From contig CANRCU010000005.1 of assembly GCA_947629215.1 (NCBI GenBank), forward strand, positions 1 to 29,163: 29,163 nucleotides of DNA, given 5' to 3'. This document shows positions 8,268 through 16,676 of this stretch, piece after piece (positions within the stretch are counted from its first letter, which is position 1; each line of letters opens with the position of its first letter). The notes below the pieces were generated by a model. It was not told the DNA's origin. It saw only the letters and a list, made by a program, of their open reading frames with translations, and made no database searches. The translations under genes were made by a program, and so were the position numbers. The DNA comes from an uncultured Clostridia bacterium (GTDB lineage Bacteria; Bacillota; Clostridia; Lachnospirales; CAG-274).

Positions 8268-9698
8268 ATGAAAAATATTTATGAAACTCCGCTCAATTCA
8301 CGCTATGCAAGCGAAGAAATGAAAGCCGTGTTCTCACCCGACAAAAAATTCAGAACATGGCGAAAACTCTGGATAACGCTTGCGGAAGCCGAAAAAGAAC
8401 TTGGGCTGGATATAACGGACGAACAGATAGAAGAGCTTAAAGCCCATGCCGACGACATCAATTACGAAGTTGCGGCAGAACGTGAAAAACTGGTGCGTCA
8501 CGACGTTATGGCGCATGTTTATGCCTATGGCGAGCAATGCCCCAAGGCAAAGCCCATAATACACCTTGGCGCAACAAGCTGCTATGTCGGCGACAACACC
8601 GATATAATACTTATGCTTGAAGCTATGGGGATAATACGCAAAAAAATAATATCCGTAATAGACAAGTTGGCTAAATTCGCCATGGAATACAAGGATATGC
8701 CGACACTCGGTTTCACGCATTTTCAGGCGGCTCAGACAACGACGGTCGGCAAACGCGCCTGCCTTTGGATACAGGATCTTATGATGGATCTGGAACAAGT
8801 CGACCACCTGATTTCGCAGACAAAACTACTCGGTTCCAAGGGTACAACGGGTACTCAGGGCAGTTTTATGGAGCTTTTCGCAGGCGACGGCGAAAAAGTC
8901 CGCAGGCTTGATGAAATGATAGCCGAAAAAACGGGTTACAGCGGCGTTTTTGCCGTAAGCGGACAGACTTATACACGAAAACTCGACTCGATGTATGCAA
9001 ATGTGCTGAGCGGTATCGCTCAGAGCTGCGCCAAATTTTCAAACGATATGCGCCTTTTGCAGCATCTTAAAGAAATGGAAGAACCGTTTGAAAAAAATCA
9101 GATAGGTTCGTCGGCAATGGCTTACAAGCGTAATCCCATGCGCAGCGAGCGTATAGCGGGTCTTGCGCGCTATATCATGGTCGACGCTCTCAACCCCGCA
9201 TTCACAACAGCGGGACAGTGGTTTGAACGCACGCTTGACGACAGCGCAAACAAACGCATATCCATACCCGAAGCATTCCTTGCCTGCGATGCGATATTGG
9301 GCATATATAACAATGTTGCCGAGGGGCTTGTGGTATACCCCAAAGTTATAGAAAAGCATCTTATGGCAGAGCTGCCGTTTATGGCGACCGAAATAATCAT
9401 AATGGACGGTGTGAAAAACGGCGGCGACAGACAAGACCTGCACGAGGCTATACGCGTACATTCAATGGAGGCGGCAAAGAATGTTAAGGTAAACGGCGGC
9501 GAAAACGACCTGATACAAAGAATAGCAGCCGACCCCATATTCAATATGAAAGAAGAAGACCTTAAAAAGATACTTGACCCGAAAAATTTTGTCGGCAGAG
9601 CGCCGCAGCAGACCGAAGAATATATCACAGGCTGCGTAATGCCTGTTATAAACGCCAACAAGGACGAGCTGATCGGGCATACCGAGCTGAATGTGTAA
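8268..9698 (+). CDS. purB: Adenylosuccinate lyase, long (human-like) subtype
   Basis: PurB removes fumarate from SAICAR and from adenylosuccinate, so it serves both the IMP pathway (after PurC) and the AMP branch (after PurA). This protein of 476 residues belongs to the fumarase/aspartase superfamily. It has GATSCYVGDNTD at 101-112, THFQAAQ at 150-156 with His151, and the mobile signature loop GSSAMAYKRNPMRSER at 280-295. The PMRSER ending and the length resemble the human enzyme more than the ~430-residue Bacillus one. The loop has Ala where the human protein has Pro (SSAMPYKRNP). AGGAAAGG precedes the ATG; purF ends 25 nt upstream and purA begins 35 nt downstream. Confidence 0.95.
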   Translation: MKNIYETPLNSRYASEEMKAVFSPDKKFRTWRKLWITLAEAEKELGLDITDEQIEELKAHADDINYEVAAEREKLVRHDVMAHVYAYGEQCPKAKPIIHLGATSCYVGDNTDIILMLEAMGIIRKKIISVIDKLAKFAMEYKDMPTLGFTHFQAAQTTTVGKRACLWIQDLMMDLEQVDHLISQTKLLGSKGTTGTQGSFMELFAGDGEKVRRLDEMIAEKTGYSGVFAVSGQTYTRKLDSMYANVLSGIAQSCAKFSNDMRLLQHLKEMEEPFEKNQIGSSAMAYKRNPMRSERIAGLARYIMVDALNPAFTTAGQWFERTLDDSANKRISIPEAFLACDAILGIYNNVAEGLVVYPKVIEKHLMAELPFMATEIIIMDGVKNGGDRQDLHEAIRVHSMEAAKNVKVNGGENDLIQRIAADPIFNMKEEDLKKILDPKNFVGRAPQQTEEYITGCVMPVINANKDELIGHTELNV

Positions 9699-9733
9699 AA
9701 AATAATACAGACCCTATAAGGAGTTGATAAAAA

Positions 9734-11008
9734 ATGGTAAAAGCAATCGTAGGCGCCAACTGGGGCGACGAGGGCAAAGGCAAAATAACCGATATGTGCG
9801 CCGACAGCGCGGATATAGTCGTACGTTTTCAAGGCGGCGCAAATGCGGGACACACCATAATAAATCAGTACGGACGTTTTGCGCTGCATCTGCTGCCGAG
9901 CGGTATTTTTCACAGCCATATAATAAATGTTATCGGCAACGGCGTGGCATTTGACGTAAACGCCCTTAAAAACGAGATGTCCGAGGTCAATGCGGCAGGC
10001 GTTAAATTCAATCTTGCCATAAGCAACCGCGCTCAGCTGCTTTTACAGCATCATATACTTCTCGATACCTATGAGGAGGAACGTCTTGCCGACCGTAAAT
10101 TCGGCTCGACAAAAAGCGGTATAGCGCCGTTCTATTCGGATAAGTACGCAAAAACGGGTATTCAGGTACGTGAGCTTTATGACAGGGCTCAGCTCAAAGA
10201 CAAACTTAAAGCTATGTACGAAAAAATCAATATCCAGTTTAAATATCTCTATCACAAGCCCGAAATAGACTATCTTGAAGTGTTTGAAACTTTGAATGAC
10301 TATGCCGAATTTATAAGACCGTATGTGACGGATACCTCAAAGCTGTTGAGAGATGCTGTAAAAGAGGGCAAAAACATACTGCTTGAAGGTCAGCTCGGCA
10401 CGCTTAAAGACACCGACCACGGCATTTATCCCTATGTTACCTCGTCTTCAACACTGGCAGGATATGCAGCGGTAGGCGCAGGCATACCGCCGTATGAGAT
10501 AAAGGACATTATAGCGGTAACAAAGGCTTATTCATCGGCTGTCGGGGAAGGTCCGTTCGTAAGCGAGATAACCGATGAAGAAGAGGCCGAGGAGCTGCGG
10601 CGCAGAGGCGGCGACAAGGGTGAATACGGCGCAAAGACGGGTCGTCCGCGAAGAGTCGGTTATTTTGACACGGTAGCAACGCGTTACGGCTGCGCTTTAC
10701 AGGGCGCTACCGAGGTATGTATGACCTGTCTTGACGTTTTAAGTTATCTTGAAACGATAAAAGTTTGTACGGGTTACGAACTTGACGGCACCGTATATAC
10801 CGATTTTCTCACAACTTCCGACCTTTATAAAGCAAAGCCCGTTTGTACAGAGTTAAAGGGCTGGAACTGTGATATACGCGGCATTGACAGTTATGACAAG
10901 CTGCCCGCCGAAGCCAAGGCTTATGTTGATTTTATCGAAAAGGAAATAGGCGTTCACATCTCAATGGTAAGCAACGGACCTAAAAGAGAAGAAATTTTGT
11001 ATAGGTGA
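9734..11008 (+). CDS. purA: Adenylosuccinate synthetase
   Basis: PurA condenses IMP with aspartate using GTP, the first step towards AMP; PurB encoded just upstream does the next step. The 424-residue protein has the P-loop GDEGKGK at 11-17, with the catalytic pair Asp12 and His40 (GGANAGHT). The IMP-binding region reads LEGQLGTLKDTDHGIYPYV, where the common form is EGAQGTLLDIDFGTYPYV, so this is a divergent branch. The aspartate loop appears as GAKTGRPRRVGYFDT (the usual form has TGRPRRCGWFD). AAGGAG lies 9 nt before the ATG. Codon use matches its neighbours. Confidence 0.95.
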   Translation: MVKAIVGANWGDEGKGKITDMCADSADIVVRFQGGANAGHTIINQYGRFALHLLPSGIFHSHIINVIGNGVAFDVNALKNEMSEVNAAGVKFNLAISNRAQLLLQHHILLDTYEEERLADRKFGSTKSGIAPFYSDKYAKTGIQVRELYDRAQLKDKLKAMYEKINIQFKYLYHKPEIDYLEVFETLNDYAEFIRPYVTDTSKLLRDAVKEGKNILLEGQLGTLKDTDHGIYPYVTSSSTLAGYAAVGAGIPPYEIKDIIAVTKAYSSAVGEGPFVSEITDEEEAEELRRRGGDKGEYGAKTGRPRRVGYFDTVATRYGCALQGATEVCMTCLDVLSYLETIKVCTGYELDGTVYTDFLTTSDLYKAKPVCTELKGWNCDIRGIDSYDKLPAEAKAYVDFIEKEIGVHISMVSNGPKREEILYR

Positions 11009-11024
11009 TACCCTAAACTTTTAA

Positions 11025-11270
11025 CAGACCCGAGAGTTCTCAAACTTTCGGGTCTCTGAGTGTCGAAAAAGTCCTAATAGGACTTTTTCGAGATTAAACA
11101 GCAGTATAAACAGCTCATTCCGGCGGCTCTGACGAGCCTTGAAACTCGCTGTTTTCCTCGGACGGGCAAAGCTCGTCCTGCGGATTTCGGTCTGCGACGC
11201 TTTAAGTTAGTTGTATAAACTAAGTTTTTTGACAATCTGAGACCCTAAAGTTTTCAAACTTTCGGGTCTG
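11025..11270. repeat. Intergenic element (~246 bp) bounded by ~48-bp imperfect inverted repeats
   Basis: The left end, from 11025 rightward, and the reverse complement of the right end, from 11270 leftward, agree at about three quarters of positions over ~48 nt. Both begin CAGACCCGA and contain GGGTCT, TGTC and AAAAA at matching spacing. Each end is itself a hairpin (11026-11055 and 11240-11269). Inside are a perfect 11-bp stem (11064-11090), GGCTC/GAGCC (11125-11138) and GGACGGGC/GCTCGTCC (11160-11178). There is no ORF. The structure is MITE-like or an intergenic repeat family; only one copy is in this window. Confidence 0.55.
11064..11090. repeat. Perfect 11-bp inverted repeat inside the post-purA element
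   Basis: CGAAAAAGTCC and GGACTTTTTCG flank TAATA. As RNA it is a stable hairpin in either direction and may add to termination after purA. Confidence 0.6.
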
Positions 11271-11276
11271 TTTTTT
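11240..11276 (+). terminator. Rho-independent terminator of the pur operon
   Basis: AGACCC-T-AAAGTTT pairs with AAACTTT-C-GGGTCT (13 pairs, one T/C mismatch, 2-nt loop), followed by G and six T residues. It is also the right end of the inverted-repeat element. Confidence 0.75.
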
Positions 11277-11352
11277 ATATCAAATAATATACATTTAATA
11301 TACATTTTTACTCACCGTGTCCCATAAGCTGCACAAAGTGAATTTTTGCCCA

Positions 11353-11381
11353 TTGCATTAAGCATTTAACAGGCATAAAAT
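11353..11381 (+). promoter_or_regulatory. Promoter of the adaptor-RND operon
   Basis: TTGCAT, a 17-nt spacer and TAAAAT lie about 75 nt before the adaptor start codon. The stretch 11281-11456 contains this and the ribosome site, and nothing else that I can support. Confidence 0.5.
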
Positions 11382-11456
11382 AATTATAACAAATAAAGGT
11401 CATCGGTACAGATATTGACTTTTCCATTGAAAATATTGCAGAATGGGAGGATATAT

Positions 11457-12851
11457 ATGAAGAATAAAAATATAGCAAAATGTATTTCTATCGCTCTTGC
11501 GCTTATGCTTTCATGCGTTGGCTGCGGAGAGGTCGCCGAAGTAGAAAAATCGGGTCCGAAACACGTTTCCGCGCAGCCGCCCGAAGTACGGAACGTTGCG
11601 GACGGTCTTAATTACATAGGTTTTGTCAAAGCCAAGGAAACCAAGAATTACTCGTTTTTAATGGCAGGCAAGATAGCAAAAATAAATGTAAGCAAGGGCG
11701 ACAAATTCAAAAAAGGCGATGTTCTGGCAAGCCTTGACACCACGACTTTGCAATATTCGGCAGGGGTCGGCGCAAATACCACCGAACAGGCTCAAGCAGG
11801 TCTTGAAAAGACCATAGATACCTATGATACAAATATCAAAAGCGCAGAAATAGGCATACAGACGCTCGATACCTCGATAGACGCCGCCAAGACCGGTATA
11901 GAAGCAATGGAACGGGCGCTCGATGCCGCGCAGCAGAATATAGACGCCGCGCAGAACGCTCTTGACACGCTTGTTTCAAAGGTCGAATCAACAAGGATAC
12001 TTCACAGTAAAGGTCTTGTTACCGATAAAGATATGGAGGCGCTTGAGGCGTCGCTCGTATCTCAGCAGGCAAGCCTTGAAAGCGCAAAAGCAAGCTACCA
12101 AGGCACCGAAGCCGAATTAAAGGGCAAAAGAGCCGAATTGCAGTCGCTTTACGACAAGCGCGAAACGGCTGTCGACACACTCGAAAATCTCAAAAAAAAT
12201 AAAGAAGAAGATGTCAGAAGCTTACAGTCGCAGATAAGCAGCGCGCAAATAAACGAAAGCGTTACTCAAAAAAACATCAACGATGCCGTTCTTGTGGCTG
12301 AAAACGACGGTTATGTTATGGAGCTGCCTTTTAAAGAAGGCGAGGTCACAAGCGCAGGTTATCCCGTTGTGGTCGCAAAAAGCACAAACAGCGTTGTTTC
12401 GGTCGGTGTACCCGACAGCGAGTATCCCAAAATAAGTTTGGGGCAAAAAGCTGTTATAAACGGCAGTATAGACGGTGTTGTTTCGATGATTTCGCAATAT
12501 CCCGACGAAAGCACACGCACATACACCGTTGAGATTGATGTTGACTCATCGGCGGTCACCATGGGCGAGACCGTTGATGTAATGCTGCTGACAGGCAGCA
12601 AAAGCGGACTTTATGTGCCTATCGGCTCGGTATTCGATTTGGAAGGCGTTGACTATGTGTACATAGTCAATTCGGAAAACCGTGTCGAACGCAAACAGGT
12701 AGTTACGGGCGAAACCGACGAAGGTTATATCCGTATAGATACAGACGACCCCAATATAAAAGTCGTTACGGACGGTATAAAGGGTCTGAGAGAAAATGAC
12801 GCAGTGATCGTCGCTGCCGAGCAAAGCGAGGTAATGACCGATGAAAAATGA
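11457..12851 (+). CDS. Membrane-fusion (HlyD/AcrA-type) adaptor of an RND efflux system, probable lipoprotein
   Basis: The 464-residue protein starts with a basic segment and hydrophobic core (MKNKNIAKCISIALALMLS) ending in CVGC; Cys23 (or Cys20) is a plausible lipid anchor, though the lipobox is not canonical. Residues 68-95 (GKIAKINVSKGDKFKKGDVL) and 278-310 (AENDGYVMELPFKEGEV) are the two halves of a lipoyl/biotinyl-like domain, split by a long heptad-rich coiled coil at about 108-275. A beta-barrel and membrane-proximal region follow (VPIGSVFDLEGVDYVYIV). This is the usual adaptor architecture. The start at 11457 is chosen because GGGAGG sits 6 nt upstream and it gives a clean signal; an upstream ATG at 11415 has neither. 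Its end overlaps the RND gene by 11 nt, so the products are made together. The substrate is unknown. Confidence 0.88.
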   Translation: MKNKNIAKCISIALALMLSCVGCGEVAEVEKSGPKHVSAQPPEVRNVADGLNYIGFVKAKETKNYSFLMAGKIAKINVSKGDKFKKGDVLASLDTTTLQYSAGVGANTTEQAQAGLEKTIDTYDTNIKSAEIGIQTLDTSIDAAKTGIEAMERALDAAQQNIDAAQNALDTLVSKVESTRILHSKGLVTDKDMEALEASLVSQQASLESAKASYQGTEAELKGKRAELQSLYDKRETAVDTLENLKKNKEEDVRSLQSQISSAQINESVTQKNINDAVLVAENDGYVMELPFKEGEVTSAGYPVVVAKSTNSVVSVGVPDSEYPKISLGQKAVINGSIDGVVSMISQYPDESTRTYTVEIDVDSSAVTMGETVDVMLLTGSKSGLYVPIGSVFDLEGVDYVYIVNSENRVERKQVVTGETDEGYIRIDTDDPNIKVVTDGIKGLRENDAVIVAAEQSEVMTDEK

Positions 12852-15800
12852 CAAAAGCTTTGTCGGCGGCATTTTAAAACGCAGGACGCTGATAATCATA
12901 ATGATGATACTTTGTGCGATAGGCGGCATTATCAGCTATATTGTCGTGCCTAAACAGCATTTCCCGAAAGTTGTCGTACCCGCAGGGCAGGTCACCGTTG
13001 TCTGCCCGGGTCTTAGCGCAAAGGATATTGAACAGACCGTTGCAAAACAGGTCGAACACATCATAATGGAAACCGACGGTTTTGACAAATGTGAAACAAC
13101 AATGATCGACAACGGTTTTGCCGTGACCGTGGTGTTGGATATGGAACTCAGTCAAGAAGAAGTGGACGCCTCTTTTGACGAATTACGCCAAAAACTTGAC
13201 GACCCGGAATTGCTGCAAAAAGTTTCAAGCATCACCGTCGACGACGATATAATGGAAATATGCGAATCCATGTACGCAATGACGGGCGAGGGCATCAGCC
13301 GTGACGAGCTTTCGCAGCGCAGCGCAGAGATAGCCGACCTTTTGAGAGAAACCGACGGTGTACGCAAGGTACGCATATTCGGCGATGTCAGATCCGAAGT
13401 ACGAATAACAGTTGACAGCGCAAAATTGAACGAACAGCCCCTGTCCATGGCAGAAATAGCCGCCATTATAGAAAATCAGAACAGCTCGGTACCCACGGGC
13501 AGTATAGAAATAGGCGAAAACGAGATAGATGTTACCACCGACTGCCGTTTTTCGGACCTTGACGACATCAAAGACCTTGTTATAAACATAACCGACGACG
13601 GCGTTGTGACCACGCTTGGCGATATAGCCGATATACGCATGGAAATACCCGATGACGAGCGTTATTTTATATATGACAACAACGACGCCACCGTTATAGG
13701 CGTATACTTCGATGCAGGGCTGAATACCGTTGAAGAGGGCAAAAAAGTAGACCGTGTTGTTGAGGAATACCGCAGCACCTTGCCTTCTCACATAGGCATA
13801 AACGCCATTGCCCTGCAATCCGACGATGTGGAAAAATCGGTCAATGATTTTGTTGTCAATCTGATAGAATCCATTGTGCTGGTCATTCTTGTAATAATGG
13901 TCGGTATGAATTTCCGCAATGCGTTTGTTGTCAGTTTTGCGATACCGCTTGCAATATTCATCAATTTTATAGGTATGTACGTTTTCGGCATAGATGTTGA
14001 GTTTGTATCTCTCTGCGGTCTTATAGTGGTGCTTGGTATGCTTGTTGACAATGCGATAGTTGTCAGCGATGCCATACAGAAAAACCTTGATAAGGGGATG
14101 GAACGCCTTGATGCCGTTATACAAGGTACCGAAAGCGTTATTGTACCCGTTTTTGTGTCCATGCTGACAACGATAGCAGGCTTTGCCTCGCTTTTCACAC
14201 TGCCGGGCGCTTATCACCAGCTTTGTTTTTCGTTCCCCTGCGTTGTGGTGATGTCGCTTATTGCAAGTTTTCTTGTATCAATATTTGTAACGCCGCTGAT
14301 GAGTCTTTTCTTCCTAAGAAAAACTCCCGATAAAAAGCGTAAAGACAGCCTTGCGGTCAGAATTTACAACCGCATATTCGCCTTTGCTTTTAAATTCAGG
14401 ATATTGACGATACTTTTCGGCATAATTTTCATAGTGCTTTGCGCAAGCACACTTTTCAGGATAGATTTTCAGGTCAAGCCGAAGGCGTTCAAAGACGTTG
14501 TTACAATTGAAATAAACAGCGATGAAAACGATATGGACAAAACGCGTAAAATAGTTGACGATATACAAAAAATACTTGACGAACAGCCCGAAACAATGTA
14601 TTATCTGAGCTGCATAGGCGGAGGTATACCGCGTTATGATTATGCTATACAGCCAAAGGCAAGCTCGGAGGAAGTCGGGGATATATATGTCAAGATAGAC
14701 CTTGAACACAGCGACAGATACAAATATACCCATGAAATGGTCGACTTTTTGCAAGCCGAGCTGAACAAGCGCGTCAGCGGCGGTATGATACTTGTAGACG
14801 AAATAGATATATTCAAGCTGACCACAAAACCGGTTGAAGTAACAATAAAAGGCAACGACCTTGAAGACCTGAACAAGACCGAGGGTATAATAACAGATAT
14901 TCTAAGCGATATGGACGGCACAAAGGGCATAAAAAATTACGGTCAGATGTCTACATATGATTATTTTGCCGACATAAACGACTTGAAGATAAACACGATA
15001 GGTATGTTCAAGGCGGAAGCTCAGAACGAATTGTCGCTTGCTCTTATGGGAAGAACTGTATCTTATTTCCGAAACGGCGGAAACGAATACCCCATAGTGC
15101 TTGACAGCGACATCGGCAGCGAAACTCAATTGAAAGAATTTAAAGTAAAAGCGTCGACAACGGGCGTAAAGCACCCGTTAAGGCAATTCGCCGATATATC
15201 GGCAAGGGATAAAGTGGCTAAGATAACGCATATAGACGGGCGGCGCGGACGAACGGTCGGCTGTTACAATGCAAGCGCTTACAGCTATTTCACCATGCAA
15301 AACGAGCTTGAACGCAGGCTGAAAGATGCCGATATACCCGAAGGCATAACCATTGAACAAACGGGCGCAAGAAAAGATTTTATGGAGCTTGCGGGGGATA
15401 TAATACGCGCAGGCATTGCATCGCTGTTTGTGATAATGGTAATTTTGCTCATACAATTCAGCTCTATCAAAAAAGCGCTGCTTGTGCCTATCTCAATACC
15501 GTTCGGCGCAGCGGCAGGTATTGCCTTCCTCTACCTCACGGGACAGAAACTTACATTTTTTGCAATGGTCGGCTCAATAAGCCTGTTGGGATGTGTGCTT
15601 GCAAATGCGATAGTGCTTGTGGACTATATCGACAACGAAGTCGGGTCGGGCATGACCGTCAGAGATGCCTGCATAACCGCAGGCGGACAGAGATTCAGAC
15701 CGATACTTATGAGTACTATGACCACCGTGTTGGGGCTTACACCGCTTGCGCTTTTCGGCGACGCAATGTTTGTGCCTATGGCGTCATTGATGATAGCCGG

Positions 15801-15876
15801 GCTTTCCGTAGCCATGGTCACAAATCTGATAATGGTGCCGCTGTTGTATGATACAATATATAATAAAAACAAATGA
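12841..15876 (+). CDS. RND-family efflux pump (AcrB/SwrC-like)
   Basis: At 1011 residues it has the full RND plan: a first membrane helix at about 15-36, a large extracytoplasmic loop starting QHFPKVVVPAGQ, a helix bundle from about 338 to 495, a second loop, and a final bundle from about 855. Transmembrane segment 4 reads GLIVVLGMLVDNAIVV; Asp403 matches the proton-relay Asp407 of AcrB, and the next position is Asn404 where AcrB has Asp408. The matching helix in the second half reads GCVLANAIVLVDYID. Such pumps use the proton-motive force to expel drugs, surfactants or lipids. It is translated from an ATG overlapping the adaptor gene, with GAGGT upstream. No outer-membrane channel gene is nearby, as expected in a one-membrane cell. 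Confidence 0.93.
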   Translation: MKNDKSFVGGILKRRTLIIIMMILCAIGGIISYIVVPKQHFPKVVVPAGQVTVVCPGLSAKDIEQTVAKQVEHIIMETDGFDKCETTMIDNGFAVTVVLDMELSQEEVDASFDELRQKLDDPELLQKVSSITVDDDIMEICESMYAMTGEGISRDELSQRSAEIADLLRETDGVRKVRIFGDVRSEVRITVDSAKLNEQPLSMAEIAAIIENQNSSVPTGSIEIGENEIDVTTDCRFSDLDDIKDLVINITDDGVVTTLGDIADIRMEIPDDERYFIYDNNDATVIGVYFDAGLNTVEEGKKVDRVVEEYRSTLPSHIGINAIALQSDDVEKSVNDFVVNLIESIVLVILVIMVGMNFRNAFVVSFAIPLAIFINFIGMYVFGIDVEFVSLCGLIVVLGMLVDNAIVVSDAIQKNLDKGMERLDAVIQGTESVIVPVFVSMLTTIAGFASLFTLPGAYHQLCFSFPCVVVMSLIASFLVSIFVTPLMSLFFLRKTPDKKRKDSLAVRIYNRIFAFAFKFRILTILFGIIFIVLCASTLFRIDFQVKPKAFKDVVTIEINSDENDMDKTRKIVDDIQKILDEQPETMYYLSCIGGGIPRYDYAIQPKASSEEVGDIYVKIDLEHSDRYKYTHEMVDFLQAELNKRVSGGMILVDEIDIFKLTTKPVEVTIKGNDLEDLNKTEGIITDILSDMDGTKGIKNYGQMSTYDYFADINDLKINTIGMFKAEAQNELSLALMGRTVSYFRNGGNEYPIVLDSDIGSETQLKEFKVKASTTGVKHPLRQFADISARDKVAKITHIDGRRGRTVGCYNASAYSYFTMQNELERRLKDADIPEGITIEQTGARKDFMELAGDIIRAGIASLFVIMVILLIQFSSIKKALLVPISIPFGAAAGIAFLYLTGQKLTFFAMVGSISLLGCVLANAIVLVDYIDNEVGSGMTVRDACITAGGQRFRPILMSTMTTVLGLTPLALFGDAMFVPMASLMIAGLSVAMVTNLIMVPLLYDTIYNKNK

Positions 15877-15884
15877 TAGTTATA

Positions 15885-15922
15885 AAAGGCTGCCGCAAAC
15901 AAAAATGTTTGTGACAGCCTTT
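15885..15922. terminator. Bidirectional terminator between the RND gene and the WapI-like gene
   Basis: AAAGGCTG-C-CGCAAACA pairs with TGTTTGTG-A-CAGCCTTT around a 4-nt loop. T-rich tracts follow on both strands, so it can end the rightward RND transcript and the leftward 15961-16573 transcript. Confidence 0.75.
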
Positions 15923-15960
15923 GAATTTTGCTTGTAATTTTTCGGGAATCGTTCTGTCGG

Positions 15961-16359
15961 TCACAACATTTTCAGCTCTTTTATAAAATCCGGAAAAACC
16001 GTCTGGTCTGTCTTAAATTCAAACTTTAAAAAGTGGCTGCCTTCGCTGTCTTTTAACTCACCCGACACGGTGATATGCCCTGTCTTGTCGCAGTTGAATT
16101 TTATTCTGTTGCCATAGCATATTTCGACAAAATTTATTTCTTTTATCTTGAATAATATCATATCTTCAAGCATTTCAATAAATTTCTTCAATTCCTTATG
16201 ATCGCATTCGCAGCCGTCGGCAACACCGAAGAACAGCCCCGATTTCACTTTAATATCAAACGAGCAGTTATAAGGATCTCCGTTTTTCTCATCATCGATA
16301 TTGTGGTGAAAATCATTTATCTCCAAATAATTACCGCAATATTCAAGTCGTGGTTTCAT
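15961..16359 (-). CDS. WapI-like immunity-type protein (tentative)
   Basis: The 132-residue soluble protein has a layout I associate with the WapI/DUF6228 group of immunity proteins: an SGxFxG segment at 40-45, then a Lys/Glu-rich helix (HKELKKFIEMLEDM, 54-67). A GHITVSGEL strand follows at 94-102, and the end is FLKFEFKTDQTVFPDFIKEL with DQT at 118-120. WapI protects Bacillus from the WapA tRNase toxin; homologues often occur as orphans. No toxin gene is in this window. AAGGCGG precedes the ATG, and it begins 16 nt after the zinc-ribbon gene, so the two form a pair. The family call is from memory of motif spacing and could be wrong. Confidence 0.55.
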   Translation of the reverse strand: MKPRLEYCGNYLEINDFHHNIDDEKNGDPYNCSFDIKVKSGLFFGVADGCECDHKELKKFIEMLEDMILFKIKEINFVEICYGNRIKFNCDKTGHITVSGELKDSEGSHFLKFEFKTDQTVFPDFIKELKML

Positions 16360-16375
16360 AAATTATACCGCCTTA

Positions 16376-16573
16376 TCATTTCGAAAATCTGCCGTATTTG
16401 CTTTCGCTGCCGTCCCAAAGACATAAAATACATTTTCCGTCTTTGAAAATATGTTTGCAATTCTCATATCCGTATAAACGGTGAGCGCATTCCGGGCATA
16501 ATTCACGCATACGTGAGCTTGATATTAAAAATTCACTTCCGCATTCCGCGCAAATACCACTCTTATCATCCAT
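16376..16573 (-). CDS. Small double zinc-ribbon protein, function unknown
   Basis: This 65-residue protein has C8xxC11 and C26xxC29 (CAEC and CPEC), a typical zinc ribbon, followed by C39xH41 and C48xxC51 (NCKHIFKDGKCILCLWDGS), a likely second zinc site. Its length, high Cys content and AAGGGGTG before the ATG support a real gene although it is short. It lies directly upstream of the WapI-like gene and probably shares its transcript. I do not know its function; a DNA- or protein-binding helper of the immunity gene, or simply a linked accessory, are both possible. Confidence 0.65.
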   Translation of the reverse strand: MDDKSGICAECGSEFLISSSRMRELCPECAHRLYGYENCKHIFKDGKCILCLWDGSESKYGRFSK

Positions 16574-16642
16574 ATCAACACCCCTTAGTCAAGGATATTG
16601 TACTGCGTACTCATAACCGACGGTCTTTACCAAAGTCTTTTT

Positions 16643-16676
16643 AAAAAGGGGCATAAAACAGCGCCTCAATGCCCCC
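16643..16676 (-). terminator. Terminator of the citrate synthase - unknown - decarboxylase operon
   Basis: On the minus strand GGGGCAT pairs with ATGCCCC around a 15-nt loop and is followed by five T residues. The hairpin begins at the last base of the decarboxylase-family stop codon. Confidence 0.65.

Noticed and set aside
11026..11055. The left hairpin as a stand-alone terminator of purA
   Set aside because: The stem is strong but no T run follows; the copy at 11240-11276 has one and is the better terminator.
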